DNA of 36,060 nucleotides from Methylibium sp. (GTDB lineage: Bacteria; Pseudomonadota; Gammaproteobacteria; Burkholderiales; Burkholderiaceae_C): assembly GCA_013824165.1 (NCBI GenBank), contig PNNH01000086.1, forward strand, positions 1 through 36,060, in the 5' to 3' direction. The notes below the pieces were generated by a model, which saw nothing but the letters and a program-made list of their open reading frames with translations, was not told where the DNA came from and ran no database searches. The position numbers and the translations under genes were made by a program. Of this stretch, positions 24,850 through 33,288 are shown piece by piece. Within the stretch, counting starts at the first letter, position 1; each line of letters begins with the position of its first letter.

Positions 24850-26751
24850 TCAGCGGCCGCGCTCGGGCGCTGGGGCATCACCACCGGCCGCCTTGCTTCG
24901 CAGACGGGATGGCGTGGGCACGGCAGCGGCCGGCGCCGGCGCGCCTGCGTCCGTGGACGCGTCTGCCGGCTGCACGGCGCCCTCGGCCTCGGCCGAGCGG
25001 GTCGGCACCTGGCTTGGCGCCGGCGTTGAAGAGGGTGGCTGAAGGGCGAGATAGACCTCGCGCAAGCCGATGCCTAGCACCCGTGCGTAGCGACGCGTCA
25101 CCAGCTCGACGGCCGCCTTGCGCCGCTCCTCAGGCAAGACCAGGGCCTCGACCAGCTCATTGGCCAGGCTGCAGGTCAGGCGCAGCAATTCAGCATCCGT
25201 GCCGGCACTGCGCACCGGCGCATCGCTGCCCTGGCGGCGGATCATATGGAGCAGCTCTTCACCGAGACTCCAGTGGCGGGCCACCGCCGCACCTATGGCC
25301 TCCAGGTCACAGCCCAGCACCGCATATGAAGCGGCCTGCTCGCCCATGCCGCTGGGATGCGGCGCATCGGCGGTCGGCTCGGGCGGCTGCATCAGCTGAC
25401 GAATCTGCTGCGCATCTTCGGGAAAGTGATACTGCAGCAGGAGCCGGCCCAGGTTCTGCATCGTCGTGATCAAGTAGACGACCTCGGCGTCATAGCCGGC
25501 CGGGCGCAAGGCCTGCGCGATCTGGCCGGCACGATGCACACGCTTCATCAGCGTCTGCATCCAGGCGGCTTGCTGCTCGTTGAGCGTGCCGGGCCAGATC
25601 TTGAGTGAACGGGCTGCGGCTTGCACACCGTTGAGCCCCAGCATCGCGATCGCGCGCTGCATATTGAGCACAGCGCCGCCACCTGACTCCAGGCCTTCTT
25701 GCTTCAAGGCGTTGTTGACACGGCGCAGCAGCTCCAGGCTCAGCGCCACATCCTGCAGCACGAGTGTCGACAAGGTGCTGGCGTGCTGGCTCTCCAGGCC
25801 GGAGGACTGCACGGCGCGCTGCAAGCGGGTCGAGCTGATCGGCAGATGACCATAGCGTTGCACGCGGTCGAGCAAGAGAGCGATGGCACCGCCCTGATCG
25901 TTGGCCGCGCTGCGCCATCCTTCCAGCGCCCGAAGGAAGCTTCGTGCGCTGTGATAGCGCTGCCGGGCCTGCCGGTCGGTGGAGCGGTTGGCGATGGCAC
26001 GCAGTGGCTCGGCAATCGGATGCGGGGTTTCCCAGCCCAGGCGGACCAGCTCCTGACCCTGCGGCTGCATCAGCTGAATTACCTGCTGCAGATCGTTCTG
26101 CTCCAGCACCGGGCGGGCGGTCAGCCCGCGGTGCAGCAGCAGGCCCATACGCAGCACGTCTTCCTCGGCAGCCTCGCGCACCGCGCGCCGCGTGGCGGTG
26201 TTGAAGTCTTCGCCGGCCAAGGCCGGCTCTTGCGCCACTTCCAGGCCCAGCAGCCGAATATGGCCCGCACCATCGATCAGCAGGCTGGAAAGCTGGATGT
26301 CCCGATGCGCGTGGCCCGATTCGTGGGCGAACGCCAGGCCTTCAAGCGCCTGACAGATCCAAGCGGACCAGTCCATCGGCAGCACGACACGCTCACGGGC
26401 CAGGCGCTCCTCCAAGGTCTCGCCAAGCGCTCGGTCATAAGCAATGTAGGGCCAGTGCTCGACCTGCGACACCTCGACAACATGGGCCAGATTGGGATGC
26501 TGGATGCGCGCACCGACACCGGCCCGCTTGACCCAGTCCGCCAGGGCCTGCGGGTCGGGCGGCGCGGTACGCGGCATACACAGCAGCATGTCCTGCGACA
26601 CGCGCGGATCGAAGGCCAGCCACAGCATGCTGCGCGAGGTCTTGCTGAGCAGGGCCTTCAGCTCGAAGCGTCCGAAGCGCCGCATCGCCGCCCCGCTGGC
26701 GGCAGTCGATCCAGCGCGGGGCTGGCTGGCAGAGGAATCTTCGTTCGGCAC
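24850..26751 (-). CDS. Pseudokinase-HDOD protein, partner of the downstream kinase
   Basis: 633 aa from a GTG at 26751; an ATG at 26685, just before the kinase-like fold (RRFGRFELKALL), is an alternative and neither has a clear ribosome-binding site. Residues 25-280 keep the kinase outline but not the chemistry. The glycine loop is SKTSRSML, the ATP-binding lysine position is C58, the catalytic loop reads HRDIQLSS (149-156, with K and N replaced by Q153 and S156), and DFG is LGL (168-170). An HDOD domain follows (about 300-500; LQDVALSLELLRRVNNALK, MQNLGRLLLQYHFPEDAQQIRQLM), closely resembling that of the downstream kinase. The C-terminal 80 residues are disordered (Pro/Ala/Ser-rich). It could regulate or scaffold the active kinase. 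Confidence 0.88.
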   Translation of the reverse strand: MPNEDSSASQPRAGSTAASGAAMRRFGRFELKALLSKTSRSMLWLAFDPRVSQDMLLCMPRTAPPDPQALADWVKRAGVGARIQHPNLAHVVEVSQVEHWPYIAYDRALGETLEERLARERVVLPMDWSAWICQALEGLAFAHESGHAHRDIQLSSLLIDGAGHIRLLGLEVAQEPALAGEDFNTATRRAVREAAEEDVLRMGLLLHRGLTARPVLEQNDLQQVIQLMQPQGQELVRLGWETPHPIAEPLRAIANRSTDRQARQRYHSARSFLRALEGWRSAANDQGGAIALLLDRVQRYGHLPISSTRLQRAVQSSGLESQHASTLSTLVLQDVALSLELLRRVNNALKQEGLESGGGAVLNMQRAIAMLGLNGVQAAARSLKIWPGTLNEQQAAWMQTLMKRVHRAGQIAQALRPAGYDAEVVYLITTMQNLGRLLLQYHFPEDAQQIRQLMQPPEPTADAPHPSGMGEQAASYAVLGCDLEAIGAAVARHWSLGEELLHMIRRQGSDAPVRSAGTDAELLRLTCSLANELVEALVLPEERRKAAVELVTRRYARVLGIGLREVYLALQPPSSTPAPSQVPTRSAEAEGAVQPADASTDAGAPAPAAAVPTPSRLRSKAAGGDAPAPERGR

Positions 26752-26875
26752 GGTTGTGAAGCTGGCAGGGCTAGGGCAAGTTAGTCGGTATTGGATACAG
26801 ATTCTGCGCTGCTCGATGGGCGGAACTGAACCTGTTTCCGGGGCTAGGCGATGGCGTCTGGCTGGTCTCGCCGCT

Positions 26876-26911
26876 AGGTCTGGCCTTAGTTTGACAACTG
26901 AACCCAGACCT
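26876..26911 (-). other. Hairpin upstream of the pseudokinase gene
   Basis: AGGTCTGG (26876-26883) pairs with CCAGACCT (26904-26911). Within the loop, AGTT (26888-26891) pairs with AACT (26896-26899) around TGAC, giving a stem with a symmetric internal loop. It sits in the 220-base gap between hrpA and the kinase operon, about 125 bases before the pseudokinase start. Confidence 0.4.
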
Positions 26912-26923
26912 TGCGGTTCCGAC

Positions 26924-26950
26924 CTGACATGCCCTGCGGGCAGATGTCAG
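26924..26950 (-). terminator. Hairpin downstream of hrpA
   Basis: CTGACAT plus GCCC (26924-26934) pairs with GGGC plus ATGTCAG (26938-26950), with an AG bulge and a TGC loop. It lies 21 bases past the hrpA stop. No T-run follows, so intrinsic termination is uncertain. Confidence 0.4.
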
Positions 26951-26971
26951 TCTGCGCCGCAAAGCGCGGGC

Positions 26972-29900
26972 TCAGCTTGTCAGCTGCGCCCACACTTTGT
27001 CGAGGCGCTTGACGCTGACTGGCTGGGGTGTGCGCAGTTCCTGGGCAAACAGGCTCACGCGCAGTTCTTCGAGCTGCCAGCGGAAGTCCGCCAAACGCGC
27101 GTCGCTCGTGCCCTTAAGCTCTGCCACACGGCGCTGCCAGCGCTGCTCCAGCGGCCGGTATTCGCTCATCAGCTTGGCGTCGCGCGCCGCATCGGCACGC
27201 AGCTTGTCCAGGCGCACGCTGACGGCTTTCAGGTAGCGCGGCAGATGCTGCAGCTGGCTCCACGGCGTGGCCGTGACGAAGTTCTTCGGACACAGGCGCT
27301 GCAGCTGTGCCGTGATGTCCTCGGCCACGTCCTTGGGCGCGCGGGCGTCCTTGAGCTTGCGTGTGGCGGCCTGGAGCTCCAGCAGCACGATGCCGGTCTG
27401 GCGCGCCACTTCCTGCGCAATCAGGTTCAGGCGCGCGCGGCCTTCCTCGATGCGGGCCTTGAACTTGAATTCGTCAGTGGGCAGCGGATCGGCCAGGAAG
27501 GCGCGGTCCAGCGCCACGCCGATGATCTGGTCGCGCAGCTCCTCCGAGGTGCCCAGGCTCATGAAAGCCACCGCCATCTTCTGCAGATCGGGGATGTTCT
27601 TCTCCAGGTACTTCAGTGGCTCCTTAAGCTGCAACGCCACCAGCCGGCGCAGGCCCAGCCGGTGCCGGGTGGCGGCGACCTCGGGCTCGTCGAAGACCTC
27701 GATCTCCACATGCGTGCCACGGTCGATCAGCGCCGGGAAGCCGATCAGCGTCTGCGGCCCCTTGTTCACTTCCATCAGCTCGGGCAGCTCGCCGAAGCTC
27801 CAGGCGGTGTAGCGCGCGCTGGCGTCCACTGCCGGCTCGGTCTTGGCCTTCTGAACGATCTCGGCGCGCACACCGCCCTTGGCGACTGGCGCCTGCGCAG
27901 CAGCCGGCTCCGGCGCCGCCGCGGCCGGCAGCTTTAGCGCCGCCAGGGCCTGAAAGGCCGAACGCGCCTGCGCACCCAGCTCGGCCTTGAGCGCGGCCAG
28001 GTTGCGGCCAAGCCCTAGCTGGCGGCCATGTTCGTCGACGATGCGGAAGTTCATGAACAGATGCGCCGGCACCTGTTCGATCTTGAAGTCATTGCGCTGC
28101 ACCGCCAGCTGGCTGCGCTCGCGCACCGCCTTGAGCAGCACCTCGATCAGGCTGCCCTGGGCAAAGGCATTGAGCTCGCAGAACTCGGCCACGAAATCCG
28201 GCAGCGGCACCAGGCGTGCGCGCGGCTTCTGGTGCAGGCTCTTCAGCAGTGTCGTGACCTTGGGCGCCAGCATGCCCGGCACCAACCATTCGCAGCGCTC
28301 CTCGCTGACCTGGTTGAGCGCATAGATGGGCACGGTGACGGTCAGGCCGTCGCGGGCATCGCCGGGCTCATGCAGATAGTCCGCCTTGCAATCAACGCCG
28401 CCCAGGCGCACGGTCTTGGGAAAGGCATTGCTGGTGACGCCCGCGGCCTCGTGGCGCATCAGCTCGTCGCGGCTGAGCATCAGCAGCTTGGGCTCGCGCT
28501 TGCTGGCCTCGCGGTACCACTTCTCCAGCGTCACGCCGGAGCAGACCTCGGCGGGCAGATGCTCGTCGTAATAGGCGTAGATCAGCTCGTCATCGATCAG
28601 CACGTCCTGGCGGCGCGACTTGTGCTCCAGCTCCTCGACCTTGGCGATCTGCTTCTGGTTGTGGGCCAGGAAGGGCAGCTTGCGAAACAGGTCTTCCGGC
28701 CACTCGCCGTTGACCAGGCATTCGCGGATGAAGATATCGCGCGCCGCCACCGGATCCACCCGGCCGAAGTTCACCCGCTTGCCCGCATAGATGACGATGC
28801 CGTAGAGCGTGGCGCGCTCCAGCGCGATCACTTCCGCGGCCTTCTTCTCCCAGTGCGGCTCCATCAGCTGGGTCTTGATCAAGTGGCCGGCAATGCCCGG
28901 CAACCACTGCGGTTCGATGTTTGCGATGCCCCGGCCGAACAGGCGCGTGGTGTCCACCAGCTCGGCCGCAACGATCCAGCGGCCGGGCTTCTTGGACAGG
29001 TGCGCGCCGGGATGGCGCCAGAACTTGATGCCGCGCGCGCCCAGGTACCAGTCGTCCTCATCGGCCTTGCAACCGATATTGCCCAGCAGGCCTGCCAGCA
29101 TCGACAGATGCACCTGCTCGTAGGTGGCGGGCGCACCGTTCATGCGCCAGCCGTGCTCGGCCACCACGGTGTGCAGCTGCGAATAGATGTCGCGCCACTC
29201 GCGCACGCGGCGCGGGCTGACGAAGTTGTCGCGCAGCAGCTGCTCCTGCTTCCGATTGGAAAGGCGATGTTCTCCCTCGCCGCCCCGCGACTCGCCGATC
29301 CACTTCCACAGCTTCAGATAGCCCATGAACTCCGAGCGCTCGTCGTCGAACTTCTTGTGCTTCTCATCCGCCTGCTGCTGTTGCTCCATCGGGCGGTCGC
29401 GCACGTCCTGGCCGGAGAGCGCGCTGGCGATGATCAGCACCTCGGACAGGGCCTCGCGGTTCTTGGCCTCCAGGATCATGCGGCCCACGCGCGGGTCAAG
29501 CGGCAGCTTGGAGAGCTCCTTGCCCATGGACGTGAGCTCGTTCAGCTCGTCCACCGCGCCCAGCTCGGCCAGCAGCTGGTAGCCGTCGGCCACGGCCTTA
29601 CGCGGCGGTGGCTCGATGAAAGGGAAGTCCTCGACCTGGCCCAGGTGCAGCGCCTTCATGCGCAGGATCACGCCAGCGAGCGATGAACGCAGGATCTCGG
29701 GATCGGTGAAACGCGGCCGCTCGTTGAAGCTCTTCTCGTCGTACAGGCGGATGCATATGCCGTTGGCCACGCGGCCGCAGCGGCCGGCGCGCTGGTTGGC
29801 CGCGGCCTGGCTGACAGGCTCGATCTGCAGCTGCTCGACCTTGTTGCGATAGCTGTAGCGCTTCACGCGCGCCAGGCCCGGGTCGATCACGTAGCGGATG

Positions 29901-30898
29901 CCGGGCACGGTCAGCGAGGTCTCGGCCACATTGGTGGCCAGCACGATGCGGCGCTGGCCATGCGGCTCGAAGACGCGGTCCTGCTCCTGCTGCGACAGGC
30001 GCGCAAACAGCGGCAACACCTCGACGCCGGGCGGATGGTGCTTGCGCAGCGCCTCCGCCGCCTCGCGGATCTCGCGCTCGCCAGGCAGGAAGACCAGCAC
30101 ATCGCCGCCGCCCTCGCGCCAGAGCTCGTCCACCGCGTCGGTGATCGCGTTGTTGAGGTCGTACTCGCGCGATTCTTCAAACGGCCGGTAGCGCTGCTCC
30201 ACCGGGAAAGTGCGGCCCGAGACCATCACCACCGGCGCCGGACCCTTGGCTCCGGCAAAGTGCTGCGCGAAGCGATCAGCGTCGATGGTGGCCGAAGTGA
30301 CGATCACCTTCAGGTCCGGCCGCCGCGCGAGGATCTCGCGCAGATAGCCGAGCAGGAAGTCGATGTTGAGGCTGCGCTCGTGCGCCTCGTCGATGATCAG
30401 CGTGTCATAGGCCTTGAGCAGCGGATCGGTCTGCGTCTCGGCGAGCAGGATGCCGTCGGTCATCAGCTTGACACTGGCGCCCGGCTGCAGCCGGTCCTGA
30501 AAGCGTACCTTGTAGCCGACCACCTCGCCCAGCGGCGTGTTCAGCTCCTCGGCGATGCGCTTGGCCACGCTGCTGGCGGCGATGCGCCGCGGCTGCGTGT
30601 GGCCGATCAGGCCTCCACCGTTGGCTCTGCCGCGCCCCATCGCCAGCGCAATCTTGGGCAACTGCGTGGTCTTGCCCGAGCCGGTCTCGCCGCAGACGAT
30701 GATGACTTGGTGCTCGGCCAGCAGGCGCGCGATCTCCTCGCGCCGGCCGGAGACCGGCAACGATTCGGGAAAGTTGATCGGCGGCAGCGGATTGGCCGGC
30801 GGCAGCGCACGCTCTTGTCGCGGCGGGCGAGGCGGGCGCGGGCTCCCTGCGGACGGGGCCGGTTTGCCGGAAGGTGGGGAAGGCTTGTTCTGATTCAC
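26972..30898 (-). CDS. hrpA: ATP-dependent RNA helicase HrpA (DEAH box)
   Basis: 1308 aa from the GTG at 30898 (MNQNKPSPPS); a TTG nine codons earlier is in frame. HrpA is a DEAH-box helicase linked in E. coli to mRNA processing and rescue of collided ribosomes. Motifs: GETGSGKTT (70-78), TQPRRIAA, DEAH (170-173), TSATIDADRF, and motif VI region QRAGRCGR. An HA2/OB region follows, then the long HrpA-specific C-terminal domain (DUF3418; VTVPIYALNQVSEERCEWLVPGM), with further basic helices to the end. The N-terminal 45 residues are Pro-rich and disordered. A GATAAT box ends 9 bases before the GTG and no ribosome-binding site is seen. Confidence 0.95.
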   Translation of the reverse strand: MNQNKPSPPSGKPAPSAGSPRPPRPPRQERALPPANPLPPINFPESLPVSGRREEIARLLAEHQVIIVCGETGSGKTTQLPKIALAMGRGRANGGGLIGHTQPRRIAASSVAKRIAEELNTPLGEVVGYKVRFQDRLQPGASVKLMTDGILLAETQTDPLLKAYDTLIIDEAHERSLNIDFLLGYLREILARRPDLKVIVTSATIDADRFAQHFAGAKGPAPVVMVSGRTFPVEQRYRPFEESREYDLNNAITDAVDELWREGGGDVLVFLPGEREIREAAEALRKHHPPGVEVLPLFARLSQQEQDRVFEPHGQRRIVLATNVAETSLTVPGIRYVIDPGLARVKRYSYRNKVEQLQIEPVSQAAANQRAGRCGRVANGICIRLYDEKSFNERPRFTDPEILRSSLAGVILRMKALHLGQVEDFPFIEPPPRKAVADGYQLLAELGAVDELNELTSMGKELSKLPLDPRVGRMILEAKNREALSEVLIIASALSGQDVRDRPMEQQQQADEKHKKFDDERSEFMGYLKLWKWIGESRGGEGEHRLSNRKQEQLLRDNFVSPRRVREWRDIYSQLHTVVAEHGWRMNGAPATYEQVHLSMLAGLLGNIGCKADEDDWYLGARGIKFWRHPGAHLSKKPGRWIVAAELVDTTRLFGRGIANIEPQWLPGIAGHLIKTQLMEPHWEKKAAEVIALERATLYGIVIYAGKRVNFGRVDPVAARDIFIRECLVNGEWPEDLFRKLPFLAHNQKQIAKVEELEHKSRRQDVLIDDELIYAYYDEHLPAEVCSGVTLEKWYREASKREPKLLMLSRDELMRHEAAGVTSNAFPKTVRLGGVDCKADYLHEPGDARDGLTVTVPIYALNQVSEERCEWLVPGMLAPKVTTLLKSLHQKPRARLVPLPDFVAEFCELNAFAQGSLIEVLLKAVRERSQLAVQRNDFKIEQVPAHLFMNFRIVDEHGRQLGLGRNLAALKAELGAQARSAFQALAALKLPAAAAPEPAAAQAPVAKGGVRAEIVQKAKTEPAVDASARYTAWSFGELPELMEVNKGPQTLIGFPALIDRGTHVEIEVFDEPEVAATRHRLGLRRLVALQLKEPLKYLEKNIPDLQKMAVAFMSLGTSEELRDQIIGVALDRAFLADPLPTDEFKFKARIEEGRARLNLIAQEVARQTGIVLLELQAATRKLKDARAPKDVAEDITAQLQRLCPKNFVTATPWSQLQHLPRYLKAVSVRLDKLRADAARDAKLMSEYRPLEQRWQRRVAELKGTSDARLADFRWQLEELRVSLFAQELRTPQPVSVKRLDKVWAQLTS

Positions 30899-30907
30899 GA
30901 GGCGCGG

Positions 30908-30913
30908 ATTATC
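30908..30913 (-). promoter_or_regulatory. -10-like box directly before hrpA
   Basis: GATAAT on the minus strand ends 9 bases before the GTG at 30898. This implies a 5' leader of at most about three bases. No -35 box was recognised. Confidence 0.4.
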
Positions 30914-30947
30914 TGCGCCCCGCAAAACCTCGGCGCTTGCCGGCGCA

Positions 30948-31337
30948 TCAGGCCGGCTTGGGCTCGTAGCAGATGATGTTGATCGCCGCGCCCTGCGGGT
31001 CCTGGATGCAGGCCATTCGGCCGACGCTGGGCACGTCCATCGCCGGCATCAACACCTTGCCGCCCAGCGCGCTGCACTTCTCGATCGCAGCATCAACGTC
31101 GGCCACCGTGACGTAACAGGCCCAGTTCGGCGGCATTTGTGCCTCCGGGTCCGGACAGGCCATCATCCCTGCGACTGCCACATTGCCGACCTTGGCGACG
31201 TGGTACTTGCCGGTGGGCATGTCCATCGATTCGATGGTCCAGCCAAACAGGCTGCCGTAGAACTCTGCGGCGGCTGCGGGGTCCGTTGTCATCAACTCCG
31301 ACCAGCTGAAGGCACCGGGTGTGGTGAAGACGTCCAT
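30948..31337 (-). CDS. VOC-family (glyoxalase/bleomycin-resistance fold) protein
   Basis: 129 aa from the ATG at 31337, with AAGGAG (31344-31349) 6 bases before it. Two beta-alpha-beta-beta-beta modules are visible: SWSELMTTDPAAAAEFYGSLFGWTIESMDMPTGKYHVAKVGNVAVAGMM and NWACYVTVADVDAAIEKCSALGGKVLMPAMDVPSVGRMACIQDPQGAAINIICYEP. This matches the VOC superfamily, close to proteins annotated as glyoxalase-like or hydroxylase-like. Substrate and metal use cannot be assigned: the usual His/Glu ligands are not fully evident. It is divergent from argA. Confidence 0.9.
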   Translation of the reverse strand: MDVFTTPGAFSWSELMTTDPAAAAEFYGSLFGWTIESMDMPTGKYHVAKVGNVAVAGMMACPDPEAQMPPNWACYVTVADVDAAIEKCSALGGKVLMPAMDVPSVGRMACIQDPQGAAINIICYEPKPA

Positions 31338-31451
31338 GGCTTGCTCCTTGTCCATTGAGAACGGAGAACAGTTGCGGGCGCTCATGCTCGCGCATCGCAC
31401 AGTCGCCGACAAGTGCCGTCCAGCACCCGGGCCGGGCCTGCAGCGCTGCGG

Positions 31452-31457
31452 CACAAT
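31452..31457 (+). promoter_or_regulatory. -10-like box directly before argA
   Basis: CACAAT ends 8 bases before the argA ATG at 31466, and no ribosome-binding site is visible. The -35 region is not recognisable. Confidence 0.35.
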
Positions 31458-31465
31458 TCCGCCCT

Positions 31466-32806
31466 ATGAGCCTTGTCTTTCCCCACACCTTCGTGCCCTG
31501 GTTCCGCTCGGTGGCGCCTTACATCCACGCCTACCGCGGGGAGACCTTCGTGGTCGGCATGCCGGGTGAGCTGGTCGCGGCGGGCAAGCTCAATGCCTTC
31601 GTGCAGGACCTCTCCATCCTTCACGCGATGGGCATCAAGATCGTGCTGGTGCATGGCTTTCGTCCGCAGGTGAATGAGCAGCTCGCGGCCAAGGGCCAGC
31701 AGCCCCGCTATCACCAGGGCGTGCGCATCACCGACGCGATCGCACTGGATTGCGCCCAGGAAGCAGCCGGGCAGCTGCGTTTCGAGATTGAGGCCGCGTT
31801 CTCGCAAGGCCTGCCGAATACGCCGATGGCCAATGCCACCGTGCGCGTAGTCTCCGGCAATTTCCTGACCGCCCGCCCGGTCGGCATCGTCGATGGCGTC
31901 GACTATCAGCACAGCGGGCTAGTGCGCAAGGTTGATGCGGCGGCCATTCAGCGTGCCATCGATTCGGGCGCCATCGTGCTGCTCTCGCCCTTCGGCTTCT
32001 CGCCGACCGGTGAGGCCTTCAACCTGATGATGGAGGAGGTGGCCACCAATGCCGCCATTGCCCTGCAGGCTGACAAGCTGCTGTTCCTGACCGAGGTGCC
32101 CGGCGTGCGCGAGAATCCTGCCGATCTGGACAGCCCGATCGACACCGAGCTGGCCCTGGCCGATGCCGAGCGCATGCTGGCCGCGCTGCCCCGCCCGACC
32201 CAGCCGACCGATGTGGCCTTCTATCTGCAGCACTGCGTCAAAGCCTGCAAGGCCGGCGTCGAGCGGACCCATATCCTGCCGCTGGCGGTCGACGGCGCGC
32301 TGCTGCAAGAGGTCTACACGCACGACGGCATTGGCACCATGGTGGTTGACGAAAAACTGGAGAGCCTGCGCGAGGCCACCAGCGACGACGTCGGCGGCAT
32401 CATCGCCTTGATCGAGCCCTTCGAGCGCGATGGCACCCTGGTCAAGCGCGATCGCACCGAGATCGAACGTGATGTGGAGCTCTACACTGTGATCGAGCAT
32501 GACGGCGTGATCTTCGGCTGCGCCGCGCTCTATCCCTATGTCGAGGCCCGCACGGCCGAGATGGCCGCACTGACGGTCTCGCCCGACGTGCAGGGTCAGG
32601 GTGATGGCGACCGCATCCTCAAGCGGGTCGAACAGCGCGCGCGCGCACAGGGTTTGAGCAGCATCTTCGTGCTGACCACCCGCACCATGCATTGGTTCAT
32701 CAAGCGCGGCTTTCAGCCGGTCGATCCCGAGTGGCTGCCCGAAGAACGCAAGCGCAAATACAACTGGGACCGGCGTTCACAGGTGCTGGTCAAGCGACTG
32801 GGCTGA
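31466..32806 (+). CDS. argA: N-acetylglutamate synthase
   Basis: 446 aa, the classical two-domain ArgA. It acetylates glutamate with acetyl-CoA, the first step of arginine biosynthesis. The N-terminal amino-acid-kinase-like domain (about 1-290; IKIVLVHGFRPQVNEQLAAKG, ALQADKLLFLTEVPGV) normally binds arginine for feedback inhibition. The C-terminal GNAT domain (about 300-446) carries the acetyl-CoA loop LTVSPDVQGQGDGDRILKRVEQRA and the end block WFIKRGFQPVDPEWLPEERKRKYNWDRRSQVLVKRLG. The yggX gene follows 91 bases later, a pairing also seen in related betaproteobacteria. Confidence 0.97.
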   Translation: MSLVFPHTFVPWFRSVAPYIHAYRGETFVVGMPGELVAAGKLNAFVQDLSILHAMGIKIVLVHGFRPQVNEQLAAKGQQPRYHQGVRITDAIALDCAQEAAGQLRFEIEAAFSQGLPNTPMANATVRVVSGNFLTARPVGIVDGVDYQHSGLVRKVDAAAIQRAIDSGAIVLLSPFGFSPTGEAFNLMMEEVATNAAIALQADKLLFLTEVPGVRENPADLDSPIDTELALADAERMLAALPRPTQPTDVAFYLQHCVKACKAGVERTHILPLAVDGALLQEVYTHDGIGTMVVDEKLESLREATSDDVGGIIALIEPFERDGTLVKRDRTEIERDVELYTVIEHDGVIFGCAALYPYVEARTAEMAALTVSPDVQGQGDGDRILKRVEQRARAQGLSSIFVLTTRTMHWFIKRGFQPVDPEWLPEERKRKYNWDRRSQVLVKRLG

Positions 32807-32850
32807 TTACACCGAGAAAGCCGACCTGCACCAGGCCAAGCGGGGCGCGC

Positions 32851-32856
32851 TACAGT
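32851..32856 (+). promoter_or_regulatory. Candidate -10 box before yggX
   Basis: TACAGT within CGCTACAGTGCGC, 41 bases before the yggX ATG. The same context precedes the RND efflux operon. No clear -35 was found. Confidence 0.35.
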
Positions 32857-32897
32857 GCGCCGCAACTTCATCCACTGTTTGATATCGAGGTAGTTCT

Positions 32898-33170
32898 ATG
32901 GCCCGCACCGTGCAATGCGTTTATCTGAAGAAAGAAGGCGAAGGCCTGGATTTCGCCCCCTATCCGGGCGAACTGGGCAAGCGCATCTATGAGGGCGTGT
33001 CCAAGGAGGCCTGGGCGGCCTGGATGAAGCACCAGACCATGCTGGTCAACGAGAACCGCCTGAACCTGGCCGACCAGCGCGCCCGCCAGTACTTGGCGCG
33101 CCAGATGGAACAGTTCTTCTTTGGTTCTGGTGCTGAAGCGGTGGCCGGCTACGTGCCGCCGAGTGCCTGA
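32898..33170 (+). CDS. yggX: Fe(2+)-trafficking/oxidative damage protection protein YggX
   Basis: 90 aa, the usual family length. The start [39 protein letters not shown] is characteristic, with the single conserved cysteine C7. The central [28 protein letters not shown] block also fits. In enterobacteria YggX limits oxidative damage to iron-sulphur clusters and is thought to handle labile iron. GAGGT (32887-32891) lies 6 bases before the ATG. It follows argA on the same strand but appears to have its own promoter. Confidence 0.96.
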   Translation: MARTVQCVYLKKEGEGLDFAPYPGELGKRIYEGVSKEAWAAWMKHQTMLVNENRLNLADQRARQYLARQMEQFFFGSGAEAVAGYVPPSA

Positions 33171-33223
33171 CGGACACGCGAGGGACAGGCTACAGCCCAG
33201 CCGGCACGATGAGCCTGCAGATT

Positions 33224-33254
33224 AAACAAGAATAATTCTTGTTTGCACTACAAT
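33224..33254 (+). promoter_or_regulatory. Fur-type palindrome and -10 box before the iron-binding protein
   Basis: A perfect 21-bp palindrome (two 10-bp arms around a central A) spans 33224-33244, with core GAATAATTC. It fits the 7-1-7 arrangement of Fur boxes, although the flanks differ from the E. coli consensus. TACAAT at 33249-33254 is a likely -10 box; the palindrome covers the -35 region, so binding would repress. The downstream gene encodes an iron-binding protein, which supports Fur control. Confidence 0.7.
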
Positions 33255-33288
33255 TCCAGTCATCGTTGACCCTCGCTTGGAGCTGACC

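Noticed and set aside
28028-29686. 552-codon open frame on the plus strand
   Set aside because: It mirrors hrpA and is rich in His, Gln, Ala and Leu in the way typical of antisense frames.
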